Assembly (NCBI GenBank): GCA_017506865.1
Contig: JAFCMP010000490.1
Span: 496,001 to 560,000 of the forward strand
Reading direction: 5' to 3'
Length of the DNA: 64,000 nucleotides
Source: Tribonema minus
Lineage: Eukaryota > Sar > Xanthophyceae > Tribonematales > Tribonemataceae
Shown: piece after piece, positions 41,501-47,362 of the stretch
How positions within the stretch are numbered: position 1 is the first letter of the stretch
How the letters are laid out: the number at the start of each line of letters is the position of its first letter
Notes under the pieces: generated by a model
Told to the model about the DNA's origin: nothing
Databases searched by the model: none
Seen by the model: the letters and a program-made list of their open reading frames with translations, nothing else
Position numbers and translations under genes: made by a program

Positions 41501-43567
41501 GGTGTTTGGCAAGGATGGCAGCAACACAGTCAAGAGTTGCACTCTTGGGCATCACTTATGGATCATGTAAAATGGTGTTTGATGCAGCTCATGCTGCAAC
41601 AAGCATCGGTAGGCTCAAAGGGACACATGCATGAGAAACAACTGACGTCACTTTCGAGTGGACACTTGAAGTACTGCACACAGACCAGCGCTTTCAGTGT
41701 TGAATACAGTTAGGGTTCAATGTTATGTGTTTGCCACAGCCTGCTACAATTGCATAGTATTACGTGCGTGCTGCTGCACTGCTATGGCTGCATACTCTCT
41801 TGAATCTGCAAATGCATTGTTTGTTATGCGAGTGATAGTCCTAGGCAGTTGTCACGGGCACTGTAGCACAAGCATGTTGCAGCAATTAGGAGTCCGATAA
41901 CCAACTATTGTGATCATCATTACGGATCATGATGTAATGTATGATATGGCATGCAACAAGTACACTGCACGTACCTGGCCATGCGCAGCAGCCTTCTTGG
42001 CACGGCGGCGGAGCGCTTGTGGATGCGGGGCTGGCTCGCGTGGAGCAGAGGCGTGTACAGGCATCGCTGTAGTGCGCCATAGTGGTACCATCACGCTGGC
42101 GAGGAGCAGCATGTATGTGGGTAGGATGACGGTGGCTGTCACTGTAGTGCCGTACACGTACGCCATAGTGGTGCACGCAGCCGCGCATACGCCAAAGAAG
42201 CAGCTGAGTATGTCCAGGACAACATGGCGCCAGGCCTGCACAATGGAACACGTGGTACAGGGTGAGCGATGTCAATGACATTGATGCTGATTATGTGCTT
42301 GTGTGCCAGCCATAAATATATCACATGCGGGCAAAGCGGCAATGCCGCCACTTGCATTTGATAACGCCGTGCGAATATTGGGCACTACAATCCGAGAGTA
42401 CATAGGCAAAGCATTCCTACCCGTTGGCTTGACATGTCGGCTCTTCCTACAAAACATTGCGCGAGCCGGTACAAGGGAAACACTCAACGGCATGGGAGCC
42501 GTTCTAGTTGACGACGTACCTGCCATGCGCCTAGCCAAGCTGTATGGTGAGTTCGATGGACAGCTCCCTGGCCTTTCAGTATTAAGCAAGGCAGGTGCTC
42601 ATGGCTGTGTGAGAATCCTGGGATGGTACTTGATGAACGTCGGAATCGGCTCTAAGGAGATGCGCACTCAAAATTTCACTCACTTCATGTCTGACGCATT
42701 AGAATCAGCGGCAAGAAATGGTCAGCAGGCAGTGGCTGCGCTTTTATGCAGCCAAGCCATTACTCTTCGACCTTTTGAGTGCGAGTTTTGGAGGAGGCAT
42801 CCTCAGCAGATGGACGGATGGCTATTGCTGGCCAAGACTACAGCATACCCGCTTAAAACAGCACAGCAACCGGGGAACCATGTATAGAGCAAAAGCTCGA
42901 GCACACATATGTGGATGCTGGCGCAGTAGAATACTGCAGTGCTGCAATACCATGGCAGCATCAGCAACCAAGACATGACGACTCTACCTGAGTAGCAGAC
43001 TGCTCGAGCTTCATCTGGGCACGTTGTCGGCGAAGCAAAGCGCTGCGGTGCTTCTTGGGGGGCTTGGTGGACCAGCGGTGGCCGCGCTGCAGGGCGGAGA
43101 TGGATCAACAAAGTGAATCAGCATGTGGTGAGCGACTGTCAAATGTTGAGTCAGCTTTCTAGGTCACACATGTGTACAACTTGCTCATCGGATCTGAGCA
43201 TACCATTGCAACTATAGCATGCACATTCAACCATAGCATGCACATTCACGGCTATTTGAAACGTGCAGGTAGCAAGCACTGTAAGCGGGGTTGAAATTAC
43301 CTCTGCATGCATGGCCCGGTAGTAGGCTCGAAGCGCAGCAACAGTTGCGGCACGACGTTTGCGGCCGGACGTGTGCCTGTTTTTCTTCTTGTGGGGGGCG
43401 GTCACAACGCCTGTCTCCTCAGTACTGCCCATGCACCAGGTCAGCTCTGCCAACACCAACAGCGCTATGTGTATCAGGAAGGGGATCAGGTCGATGCTGT
43501 TGGCGATGAAGGCATGCCAGAGCATGCTGACCAAGCAGGTCCAGAGGTTGGCCCGAAGGTCCATCAC
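22383..43567 (-). CDS. Very large multi-exon gene (nine exons modelled) with nested genes and transposons in its introns
   Basis: Nine minus-strand open segments end at GT donors and begin at pyrimidine-tract AG acceptors: 43301-43567, 42988-43086, 41975-42235, 41032-41442, 39768-39990, 37628-39009, 34882-35377, 33317-34093, 22383-23597. Phases match at seven of eight joins (0,0,0,0; then 2,0,0). The join 39768 to 39009 does not match, so an exon is missing or wrong there. The product would exceed 1,200 residues: N-terminal hydrophobic segments (LIPFLIHIALLVLAELTW; TTVTATVILPTYMLLLASV), basic linkers, a Ser-rich repeat, several globular stretches and a Gln-rich tail. Family not recognised. 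Exon 37628-39009 has one in-frame TAA, and an upstream exon is split by a LINE copy, so the gene may be dead. That it is one gene is my inference from phase and order. Confidence 0.5.
23771..25075. repeat. Large foldback (inverted) repeat with tandem-repeat loop
   Basis: The left arm (about 23771-24190) holds two direct copies of a unit starting TATCTGCCAAGGCC and continuing ATGGCTGAAATACTTCACTA. The right arm (about 24559-25075) holds two copies of the same unit in reverse complement, with the same spacer between them. The loop (about 24200-24540) is built of roughly 91-bp tandem units containing GACTGTTGTAATAAGGTAAG. More loop units follow at 25063-25215. The region is AT-richer than its surroundings. 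Confidence 0.8.
24200..24540 (+). repeat. About 91-bp tandem repeats in the foldback loop
   Basis: Three to four units share TAAGGTAAGCTATC, GTGCTAATGTCTAACGCA and CAGAACACAGCTTGTACT. Related units recur at 25063-25215. Confidence 0.8.
25471..33091 (+). mobile_element. Full-length RLE-type non-LTR retrotransposon (OTU-RT-RLE)
   Basis: The 3' boundary follows from a truncated copy at 44128-45601 that ends at the same bases (CAAGTCCATAC). Just outside lie matching 9-bp flanks GTACACTGC (25462-25470 and 33092-33100), a likely target-site duplication. The element is about 7.6 kb with one intact ORF, a 13-bp 5' leader, and a 78-bp 3' UTR without a poly-A tail. It lies inside the 9.7-kb last intron of the large minus-strand gene, in antisense orientation. 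An intact ORF and a sibling copy about 98% identical at protein level suggest recent activity. Confidence 0.85.
25484..33013 (+). CDS. LINE polyprotein: zinc fingers, OTU protease, reverse transcriptase, RLE endonuclease
   Basis: 2,509 residues from ATG 25484 (MVTTAPAAAAAA); an upstream GTG in frame is not needed. N-terminal Cys clusters (CRMCDKF; CDGCGNLF ... CADC) look zinc-binding. An OTU-like cysteine protease spans about 650-850, with Cys658 in NGNCLIHTAL and His846 in VGHFELLV. A further CPLC finger is near 900. RT motifs: LDCENAFNSVDR (D1634), GCQQGDPLGPLYF, and FLDDL (D1742-D1743, where YADD is usual). The C-terminal CPWRC ... CPSQHIRGH knuckle (from 2286) is followed by a restriction-like nuclease core R2348-x-D2350 ... 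D2372 ... K2407. No APE nuclease is visible. OTU domains are known in some algal LINEs (Dualen/RandI type), but those carry APE. The layout here is closer to NeSL/Utopia/R2-like clades. Confidence 0.9.
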   Translation: MVTTAPAAAAAAAPGGERGAAAPRRGRRRASAQSTGSVTRPEPQSGGALAKPVTVTMPVPMEVGEPGPAGHQRRITSRSLQPAGSGASLSGGSVTSDGNSRNGHPISGITAMTVLAPAKTPAANRKVNIPGLDCRMCDKFIVRANPRAPGKNCPAAHASAHQRTRHTGKGKQFAELHVQLFLDHRPICGGLEQVCDGCGNLFIRRTAASATTPSGDLGALDQCDVWRCADCLAGPVAATACTLSGCDRASGHDHIADIHTRPTTCAAAAGGAAVGGGNSLKPTAALLAAASKCGPIRKILGCEHLGVDPRQAHASTLDGVADAPLPRLTRSSTMGVLPGESRASDSGATMSSNDRVPSTPGSAAAAVAAGAQSSECPRDPTGSHWQGLLGAAGALARRVRALALAPNRARVTVLCAWPTGTKLGPCRTSRRLHMRPAPSDAPATQTLLGRTSCAPLASQMHDLTVTFSLLSLREEGNDLATVFDQLSLREPVVARSPRQPAGKRGESDVTQAGDNSTHATMTETAPVTAMVASGKRSRRRGKHRRRTQERQAQCDNSRAPLAPATTPPRGGASAPSAPISGPAKVTTVTVATRIPSTVCHTVTVEEQQDALAKATNYGFSTWHTGLQALHKQALGENTATLARGGELRPVSNVGNGNCLIHTALHGIGSVAVEHGLPAPALVIAMREALLDGMVAYVTQGAGKQGASMSSMRQLTAHAAAQPACTREQFDTYGTRARCLAIEYGTNETDSADSGHTLLLQRLQEEGVWGRPLGLSVWAIVAAVYAVSVTVWQAEPQATGSTQKSTGLVLAQLMGLPAVFAPVTPAQPDCHLDVLWTPPGLYTNVGHFELLVAPAAAPPLPTTMTASATTQANSTHITAPSRTQPRTALQLPQQPEPLRCPLCTLAFWQLGQKEDSKQRGKLSAASRMAPVVAHFNGGSCTRSMLNPEASTSHCQQNLAAAYAKGIRQQVDHDPSGDRAPSGSSTCNTGAHHAKRVQEMSTMYGCTAEDFLRAVRKLSACTGACGLVHMSASAGQRQCALTSPCHTCRRNGSAPTRARPAVPPGQSEGGGAGSDGAAAAAGAAAATPPKPPAVPASGAANSKSSKKRPAATATGAQRRRRTAAAAAPPGSAGSRTQSNSLRLQDSSPPHGTAVGWADMDLDPPDDAASPPPPTTTTSGRPSKPQSRASLAWDLSTPSVVHALDQTDEADLLLLRFTTTANPFRTQLQCTQWARLVEHATRLLADATDSAREAARVRLHHGAGAFAHQVSQTLVQRGYRLLHLLAAMAFGRQPEGTGMPPAARLAALLSGDFAELLRKTLSAAAALRAPKPNNAATASAQTNFDADWTEADSRQQTACAALSGKRRGVGLAAARLEAREACAPADEVTAQVLAAKHPETGTRPGVVDTPMEQVRGLVRDARRHCLHGARVATTAGPAGSGSPVFESGQAHDRSDRPEDAASAAGRRLEVEATDILSTLSAAGAGKAGGLDGLRYEHLLMAAGPGAPVKAATRPVGSASPGLAGDSESDVMEPAFAHHLAKVFTTLLVEPELLPEQSQRLLRAAALSGIGQKRRPIACSSVWRRLLGSTAARGVKGKISGLLASMSQFGVGYRSGVEHVAARARVWHELYGTTIQLDCENAFNSVDRAAIVRGLMLFCPELLPHFESVYCGDTAPEMRVEVNGEARIICSHLGCQQGDPLGPLYFAVAAAFLLFYPDGVNATPGSMPAYGHSTAEPPAPHCAFLDDLNVLQAAYFDDAAAAGVAEVIRRLAAGGLRVRPDKSLAIAMRGTVFDEAARARLRALDIPFVDATMPESSQGFTSVGVPVGHPAYVHAAMSKHLVDAGTWRLSWQLAGMARHHLQAAQFILRRSLTKRMGFLARVVDTALSETWLHAFDGFCAWTLERMLHLHGCATAAVMKSHLLAACTAGDNEVASSGSVLVLPRLGPPELTDIAVPLRASRLPERRGGLGMPLLGLLAPAAYTAQACTTLRPAIIHATVAAGALRLGTDEHGAVTWFAQHSCAIREDQGLPPIIEAVRRSTRALTADGGEKSRTAVAEQLPASLLRWAADTTAAASTLPTAVQAIYAATAVTETGTTEPAPHTHGIVPGAEAAAAAATVPGPQAAAAAASSTPAKTQTSAEESSCSGGQEDDDDDWEAYADEICRKVVPRRRRGHFTHGLQARLSNVLRRQYEDCLVEDLETASAGAVGKPTQATLIGDLRDTSRRRQQASARVLAQLRSQRASGAMAWMSVPPAANDRPGAAPMSSMAAATMIMVAIFIDGWGIQGEVCPWRCSDVSPTSTHAISCPSQHIRGHNATHTAQKRCLQRILRQHHVSIVRNEDASVFKVPGYRADTVIDPGCLHFSSAYRNKGIVLDTSVRAPTASSYLTGKTNASNTDGYAAGVGEDAKVKHHTGTLTSSWAFVPFVQESYGRLGKQTSLFVKELAMHSALCSGGGKADVLRKAGLAKRQILIELSISLARELAERVMAYTRGARMLGCVAAPVSKLLGHSAD
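33101..33316. other. Intron remnant right of the LINE
   Basis: Sequence between the LINE's right target duplication and the donor of exon h. It includes a tRNA T-arm-like GTGGGTTCAACTCCCAC on the minus strand (about 33166-33186) without a complete tRNA. Confidence 0.35.
33317..34093 (-). CDS. Exon h of the large minus-strand gene
   Basis: The acceptor AACCAG at 34094-34096 precedes VRKELPQALLRLLSGEG; the donor after SEDGSIQIYI is GTGAGTAC. 259 codons, phase 0 at both ends. Content looks globular (LYATMWATLEQGVWFPFRDA, GNKASLVFARSEDG) with a basic stretch KPKGRRVQVRARQG. Not recognised. Confidence 0.6.
34094..34881 (-). other. Intron of the large gene, nothing recognised
   Basis: AT-richer sequence without supported genes or repeats. 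Confidence 0.4.
34882..35377 (-). CDS. Exon g of the large minus-strand gene
   Basis: The acceptor GATCGCAG precedes a 1-nt remainder then HRHDPDQKFRSEHTNTQESC; the donor GTACGA follows FPQPPDE. Its 5' phase fits the AG left by the exon ending at 37628. Content includes FGAESATELYVNYDWPKLTM and DDVIKLLLVVSSLNRIP. Confidence 0.6.
35495..36223 (+). pseudogene. Retropepsin-like aspartic protease protein with one in-frame TGA, nested in an intron
   Basis: One frame runs MHTVMYTHDPNAIYTKVF ... CNLQCVVDD, then TGA at 35684-35686, then continues YILFTDDQSLTFMQDGG to a stop at 36223. The active-site motif is VFFIVDTGAATTHLS (Asp codon 35981-35983) and the second signature is VLGADFFRKAHV near 36140. 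Such single-domain retropepsins occur as stand-alone or domesticated genes (DDI1-like) and in retroelements; no Gag or RT is next to it. If the TGA is a true stop, a product could begin at ATG 35723. It is antisense within an intron of the large gene. Confidence 0.6.
36304..37290 (+). pseudogene. Conserved unknown protein with two in-frame stops, nested in an intron
   Basis: The open frame (first ATG 36358) gives SILLGT-type N-terminal segments and a conserved-looking core: VYLTILEGSVLVGDTQRRPGVH, FGGGYWEEGEPVDGIYMANS, LSANTMYWFTDVTPHESLPL. TAA (37132) and TGA (37144) follow, but the same frame resumes as VYRQFFRLVIGKISIWYAKHN to a TGA at 37288. The HV...ERP, GGGxW and DxTPHE pattern suggests a cupin- or dioxygenase-like barrel, but this is a guess. 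Two nonsense codons within 15 bases suggest decay, or a small unrecognised intron. Confidence 0.5.
37628..39009 (-). CDS. Exon f of the large gene, with an in-frame TAA and a Ser-rich repeat
   Basis: The acceptor CATGTGCAG precedes LRFERTNTHRRKFMDLPDG; the donor after MVMH is AG/GTGAGG. One frame spans the whole exon except for a TAA at 38557-38559 (KLDGKVVR, stop, FNIAGEWVHAD). The sequence on both sides looks equally natural. Residues encoded at about 37890-38155 are a Ser/Ala/Thr repeat built from GCTGGTGCTGCTAGC-like units. No plausible intron removes the TAA, so I read it as a nonsense mutation, readthrough site or error. Confidence 0.55.
39279..39677 (+). CDS. Small polytopic membrane protein, nested in an intron
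   Basis: 132 residues from ATG 39279 (MIIDQAVYGAISKPHALRV). About four hydrophobic segments: MATLINWSLLVFYLQ, IVTVYTVITLVLWWSMSAAV, GISVIWCALYATLP and VIFWAPNLAVLLVPAL, with a final AGAASAFLLFNSF. Family not recognised. It lies antisense within an intron and is intact. Confidence 0.5.
   Translation: MIIDQAVYGAISKPHALRVMATLINWSLLVFYLQRSGSSLKTASIVTVYTVITLVLWWSMSAAVGISVIWCALYATLPSYTKADHVIFWAPNLAVLLVPALTQEWGPQFYLLANVAHAAGAASAFLLFNSFT
39768..39990 (-). CDS. Exon e of the large minus-strand gene
   Basis: The acceptor AATCCCAG precedes ANVSSNKCIDIWGLKALPG; the donor GTAAGAG follows EDHRNTG (1 nt into a codon). Content: NVQSALKNISIAAANGVKVN. The 3' phase does not match exon f, so an intervening exon may exist between 39010 and 39767. 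Confidence 0.55.
40056..40943 (+). CDS. Nuclease-fold-like protein with Lys replaced, nested in an intron
   Basis: The frame is open from a likely acceptor (AAATTGCAG at 40047-40055) to a stop at 40943; the first ATG in frame is at about 40230, so a 5' exon is probably missing. After a helical coiled region (EVAEQLKISNMKQQQALAAS) the core reads GGDLDGLVCGMYKGKPTVVLVEAMHNMDTHWRKAQDEL. D-G-L ... V-E-A-x-H-N-M resembles the D...ExK core of restriction-like nucleases, with Met where Lys is expected. That would make it catalytically weak or dead, if the comparison holds. About 295 residues. Role unknown. Confidence 0.45.
   Translation: MQASATSVQAAKLQPDVIRPSITSSDVQLQVSLAFDLDGFLDTFTAVIGVLLQPAFERMLVRFGFKIYCPDMRQVMLDGADQLYGQGVLVDSPWHNTGLLEVAEQLKISNMKQQQALAASERRLKEVEKRKDPTEQLRQMKSDDILVEECVSDAVAQQLHDPTIVIFSRYVYEGKGGDLDGLVCGMYKGKPTVVLVEAMHNMDTHWRKAQDELCCSVQYWEELRALDLDTADKSLLLDYTALRIDECKGHNVMLAFGSLEFSDSTAEEWFNGMMLPWFHVVANSAGKFVASEVSP
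41032..41442 (-). CDS. Exon d of the large minus-strand gene
   Basis: A pyrimidine-rich tract and CACTGACACAG precede VEEGCFCVRRWLVAMM; the donor GTCAGT follows RRRASAQ. 137 codons, phase 0. Hydrophobic stretches STLLTATAMVTSYLSAP, ALAGFVLGWL and LLCMALLVTGVVA suggest membrane spans, followed by an acidic and then a basic linker. Confidence 0.6.
41975..42235 (-). CDS. Exon c of the large minus-strand gene
   Basis: Bounded by CATTGTGCAG and GTACGTGC; 87 codons, phase 0. Two hydrophobic spans: VVLDILSCFFGVCAAACTTM and TVTATVILPTYMLLLASV, then RRRAKKAAAHG. Confidence 0.6.
42342..42887 (+). CDS. F-box/ankyrin-like small protein, nested in an intron
   Basis: 181 residues from ATG 42342 (MPPLAFDNAVRILGTTIREY). 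A cyclin-box/F-box-like start (AFLPVGLTCRLFLQNIARAG) is followed by helical pairs resembling degenerate ankyrin repeats (VPAMRLAKLYGEFDGQLPGL, GAHGCVRILGWYLMN, SAARNGQQAVAALLCSQA). It resembles the layout of the gene at 13767-14690 but shares no long identity I can see. Intact, intronless, antisense in an intron. Confidence 0.5.
   Translation: MPPLAFDNAVRILGTTIREYIGKAFLPVGLTCRLFLQNIARAGTRETLNGMGAVLVDDVPAMRLAKLYGEFDGQLPGLSVLSKAGAHGCVRILGWYLMNVGIGSKEMRTQNFTHFMSDALESAARNGQQAVAALLCSQAITLRPFECEFWRRHPQQMDGWLLLAKTTAYPLKTAQQPGNHV
42988..43086 (-). CDS. Exon b of the large minus-strand gene
   Basis: 33 codons between CGCCCTGCAG and GTAGAG: a basic peptide starting RGHRWSTKPPKKHRSALL. Phase 0. Confidence 0.55.
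43301..43567 (-). CDS. Exon a of the large minus-strand gene
   Basis: 89 codons between CCATCAGCAG and GTAATTTC, phase 0: VMDLRANLWTCLVSMLWHAF, a membrane span LIPFLIHIALLVLAELTW, then a basic tail HKKKNRHTSGRKRRAATVAA. Confidence 0.6.
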
Positions 43568-43910
43568 CTGCTGATGGCAAGGGTTAGGCATTGGCACAAG
43601 TGTCAGGCATGGCTCGTATCGACGTCTACGGTACTACTGCATGTAATTGGAAGGGTCGTTCAAAGCCGACAATTCTGCGGGATGTGTGAGCGCGTGCATG
43701 CTATGCCTGAGCGTGCGCACTCTGCGCTTGATATGTCAACACAGCAAGCAACATTGATGTCTGTCCGTGGCAGACTCAGCAGCGTGTGTGTGCTAACAAC
43801 CTGCCATTAAAAGACAGAAGCTGCTTGCACTTGTTAACGTGTTCTGTGCGCGCCGTCTGCCACTATAACGCGCAGTGCAGAGAAGGCTTTAAACATCAGA
43901 TGCGTCTGAC

Positions 43911-44127
43911 ACGCTGTACTGCTTCAAACAGCTGCATGCAAGCTGACAAAACGGCATACACATTGTTCACGAGCAACATCACAAATGTAGCAAGTTGTGT
44001 GGCTGTCGAGGTACACCCGTGTCTATCTGCTGCTGTAATGTGTGTGCACAATGTGCGCAGAGATCGTTGAAAGCGTGCAGGCAGGAAGAGGAGAATCAAT
44101 GCTGACGTTGCTCCGAAGAAGAAGAAC
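43911..44127 (-). pseudogene. Upstream exon of the large gene split by a LINE insertion
   Basis: The frame GATSALILLFLPARFQRSLR ... TQLATFVMLLVNNVYAVLSA ... EAVQR ends at a GTCAGA donor in phase 0. Its 5' end lies in the 15-bp duplicated target; across the insertion the same frame would begin with four Phe codons directly after an AAATACAG acceptor at 45616-45622. So the LINE landed within about 15 bp of the 3' splice site. Confidence 0.45.
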
Positions 44128-45601
44128 GTATGGACTTGTATTTATAAAGGCCCAAGGGAGGCCGGGTTGCCTATGCAATCGAAAAGCTTGCGTCAACGCA
44201 GCAGCCTAGTCTGCGCTGTGCCCTAGGAGTTTGGATACCGGCGCCGCAACACAGCCCAGCATTCGCGCTCCACGTGTGTATGCCATGACGCGCTCCGCCA
44301 ACTCCCGCGCCAGCGGTATGCTCAGCTCAATGTGGATCTGACGCTTAGCTAACCCGGCCTTGCGTAACACATCTGCCTTCCCCCCCCCTGAGCACAGTGC
44401 TGAGTGCATTGCCAACTCCTTAACAAAAAGGCTTGTCTGCTTGCCCAGCCGTCCGTACGACTCCTGCACGAATGGCACAAAAGCCCAAGATGACGTCAAG
44501 GTGCCGGTGTGGTGCTTGACCTTCGCGTCCTCCCCCACCCCAGCAGCATAGCCGTCCGTGTTCGAGGCATTTGTTTTGCCTGTCAGGTACGAGCTCGCTG
44601 TGGGCGCGCGCACACTTGTGTCTAGCACTATTCCCTTGTTACGGTATGCACTGCTAAAGTGCAGACACCCTCGGTCAATGACTGTGTCCGCCCGATACCC
44701 CGGTACCTTGAAGACGCTAGCGTCCTCATTGCGGACAATAGAGACATGGTGCTGTCTCAAGATGCGCTGTAGGCACCGCTTTTGGGCAGTATGTGTCGCG
44801 TTGTGCCCCCGTATGTGCTGGCTCGGGCAGCTGATCGCATGCGTGGAGGTGGGGCTCACGTCACTGCACCGCCATGGGCACACCTCGCCCTGTATGCCCC
44901 ACCCGTCTATAAAGATCGCAACCAAAATCATCGTGGCTGCTGCCATACTGGACATGGGCGCCGCACCCGGGCGGTCATTGGCAGCGGGTGGCACGCTCAT
45001 CCACGCCATTGCCCCGGACGCACGCTGGCTGCGCAGCTGCGCCAGGACCCGCGCGCTAGCCTGTTGGCGGCGGCGGCTGGTGTCATGCGAGTCACCAATA
45101 AGTGTAGCCTGCGTCGGCTTGCCCACGGCACCAGCCGAGGCAGCCTCTAGGTCCTCCACCAGGCAGTCCTCGTATTGACGTCGAAGAACATTTGAAAGGC
45201 CGGCTTGTAGTCCGTGCGTGAAGTGACCGCGCCGGCGGCGGGGCACTACCTTCCTGCAGATCTCGTCAGCATAGGCCTCCCAGTCGTCGTCGTCGTCCTC
45301 CTGCCCGCCGCTGCAGCTGCTTTCTTCCGCGCTAGTTTGTGTTTTAGCGGGCGTGGAAGAGGCAGCCGCGGCAGCGGCTTGAGGGCCAGGTACGGTCGCC
45401 GCCGCAGCGGCCGCCTCGGCGCCAGGCACAATGCCGTGGGTGTGTGGGGCTGGCTCAGTGGTCCCCGTCTCCGTGACGGCAGTTGCGGCGTAGATCGCTT
45501 GCACCGCAATGGGGAGCGTCGACGCTGCGGCCGTCGTATCTGCTGCCCACCGTAGCAACGATGCTGGGAGCTGCTCGGCCACAGCTGTGCGTGATTTTTC
45601 G
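44128..45601 (-). mobile_element. 5'-truncated copy of the OTU/RT/RLE LINE with 15-bp target duplication
   Basis: Reverse complement of 31616-33091 with few changes. Perfect 15-bp flanks CCGAAGAAGAAGAAC lie at 44113-44127 and 45602-45616. Truncation upstream of the knuckle and RLE domain is typical of incomplete target-primed reverse transcription. The boundary shows short microhomology (CCG) on the 5' side. Confidence 0.95.
44206..45582 (-). pseudogene. C-terminal 458 residues of the LINE polyprotein
   Basis: Open, and differs from residues about 2052-2509 of the full-length copy at roughly nine positions. It retains the CCHC knuckle and RLE residues but has no RT or start context. Confidence 0.9.
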
Positions 45602-45621
45602 CCGAAGAAGAAGAACTGTAT

Positions 45622-46145
45622 TTAGTCCCAGTTATTGTAGCTTTGCATAGCGCTGGCCATGGATGTGTCAAGTAAACGCGCATACTTGCAATAAAAGAAC
45701 TGCACTGCCAGGCTGTGCATCACTGACGCCCACTTGCTGCGATGCATGAGCTGCGCGTGATACTCCATGATGCGATCAATAATACAGACTGGCAGGCTGT
45801 TCTCAAGATGTACACAAACTTTTGCAATGAGGCTCATGTTCGATTAGCTACCTCGAGGGCGTGTCAGCAGTTACGCGTACTGGATCCCTGTGCTTGTTGC
45901 GGTTTTCAGTAGATCAGGCCCTCTCAAACGACCTGCACAGGGTGAGAGCATGAGAGGATATATGTTGATGCCGGCCTTTGTTGCATGTGCGGTGTTTGAG
46001 TGACGGATCACCGATATTGTGTCCGACATGAGCGCAGGTGATGAAAGTCAGAGATGGTGCAGACAGCGCAGTTGCATGACACTGGTAAAGATCTAAAGCT
46101 CTGACGACAATTGAGTGTGTATTATGCATGGAGACAAGAGCAATC
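45622..46145. repeat. Dispersed repeat R, copy 1 (overlaps possible exon)
   Basis: Blocks CTGTTCTCAAGATGTACACA, TTTTGCAATGAGGCTC, TTTCAGTAGATCAGGCCCTC, GAGAGCATGAGAGGATA and ATGTTGATGCCGGCCTTTG recur in order at 47570-48050, 48330-48530, 49470-49750 and 51740-52000. On the minus strand 45622-45837 is an open frame (HLENSLPVCIIDRIMEYHAQ) that could be a further exon of the large gene. Confidence 0.6.
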
Positions 46146-46148
46146 ACA

Positions 46149-46805
46149 TCAGGGCTGATATGGCTGAGCCATGGCGCCTGCTGAACGCTTAACGCCGATC
46201 ATGGCCAGGCGCACAGCCGAGTAGCCGGGAACGAACAAGTTTTCAGGAGAGATGCGTTCCAGATCAGCGGCGACGCGGGCCGAGTGACAGCGCCACGCGC
46301 ACTGAATGGTCACCGCCGCCCCCTGCTGAAAGATCCACACTTGAATAGAAATTACAAAAGTGGACATTGAAATTAATTCTATGCGCCTTTGCCCAGGACC
46401 CATGTCCAACCTTTCATTCACAACCCTCACGCATCTTGTGCGATACCGTGGCTCGAGCACAGTGTCAACACGCGTTGTGGCTTCAAACATGTCAACGACA
46501 CGGCGTGCGGCAGCGTTGTCTTCGGCGCACAACGTCTGCACATCTTGGTGTGTGTTGAATCTTAGCTCCTCCATAAGTTTTTGCAGAGGCTCTACATCCT
46601 GCCCCATCTCCAGAGCCTTATTGAGCGCCCTCAACATAACCCGCCTGTAGCCCAGAGTGCAATTGTGATTGCAGTGGCCTACCGGCAGGGGAGGCCACCG
46701 GCGGGGGTCGGTCAGTAAGTGGAGCTCATGATGGCGCATACCTGAGCGACGACAGGTTACAAGGGACTTCAGGCATGTGCGTGCAGAAAGCGACTGTCTG
46801 CGCAT
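46149..46805 (-). CDS. IQ-motif-like protein or 5' exon(s) of the large gene
   Basis: The frame reads MRRQSLSARTCLKSLVTC ... HNCTLGYRRVMLRALNKALE ... NTHQDVQTLCAEDNAAARR ... QGAAVTIQCAWRCHSARVAA ... AMAQPYQP. AVTIQCAWRCHSAR fits a calmodulin-binding IQ motif. A segment without protein character (RRIELISMSTFVISIQ) may be an in-frame intron from G/GTCCTGG to TTTCAG (about 46328-46405). It lies upstream of, and on the same strand as, the large gene, so it could be its 5' end. Confidence 0.4.
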   Translation of the reverse strand: MRRQSLSARTCLKSLVTCRRSGMRHHELHLLTDPRRWPPLPVGHCNHNCTLGYRRVMLRALNKALEMGQDVEPLQKLMEELRFNTHQDVQTLCAEDNAAARRVVDMFEATTRVDTVLEPRYRTRCVRVVNERLDMGPGQRRIELISMSTFVISIQVWIFQQGAAVTIQCAWRCHSARVAADLERISPENLFVPGYSAVRLAMIGVKRSAGAMAQPYQP

Positions 46806-47100
46806 CAAATCAGAGATGGCAACGTGTGCGTTACACTGTTTGCATATAACCCTTAGATCTAGTGAATGTGAGGCACCACTTGGCTCGTGTCAACAGCAAT
46901 GATGCCAAGACCCTGCGCCGCATCAGCATTGAAGCAGTGACTCATTGGCACGGCTTATACATCTTCAGAGAATGAAGCTGCCCTCCTCAAAACTGCTGCT
47001 TACAATTTCAGATGCATAGCAGCAGTAAATTGATATCAGAGTTGTACAGTTGTGGTGTGTCTGAGATGGCTAAACTATTATCAGTGCTTACATGTAAACA
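46806..47100. other. Intergenic, nothing recognised
   Basis: No supported frame; shares short blocks (TTGCATATAA, AGATCTAGTGAATGTGAGGC) with about 47880-47930. Confidence 0.35.
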
Positions 47101-47362
47101 ATGTCGGACCAGACGTCGAAGGCGAAAATACATGGAGATTTCATGATAATGAACGTTGGCGGAGATCATTTTATGTGCGACGTGTGCCACCGAGACGGTT
47201 CGAGATGGAAAGGAGTGGTCTTGTACCCTATGCTTTGCAAATAACGTTGGCGTTGCCGAAGGCAACTGTCTCATCGGATTTGACTCCTGTGATAAATGCT
47301 ACCGAAAAGCAAAGACAAAGACACATCTTCACGCTCACGAATTGACTCAAGGATGTAGATAG
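47101..47362 (+). pseudogene. Small zinc-binding protein with a frameshift
   Basis: ATG 47101 opens MSDQTSKAKIHGDFMIMNVG ... FMCDVCHRDGSRWKG, which meets TAA at about 47240. An overlapping frame carries GKEWSCTLCFANNVGVAEG ... FDSCDKCYRKAKTKTHLHAH to a stop at 47362. Three CxxC pairs plus a final His pair would make a ZZ- or RING-like double-zinc site if one base were gained or lost near 47205. Two short frames with complementary halves of one motif suggest a frameshifted gene. Confidence 0.4.
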
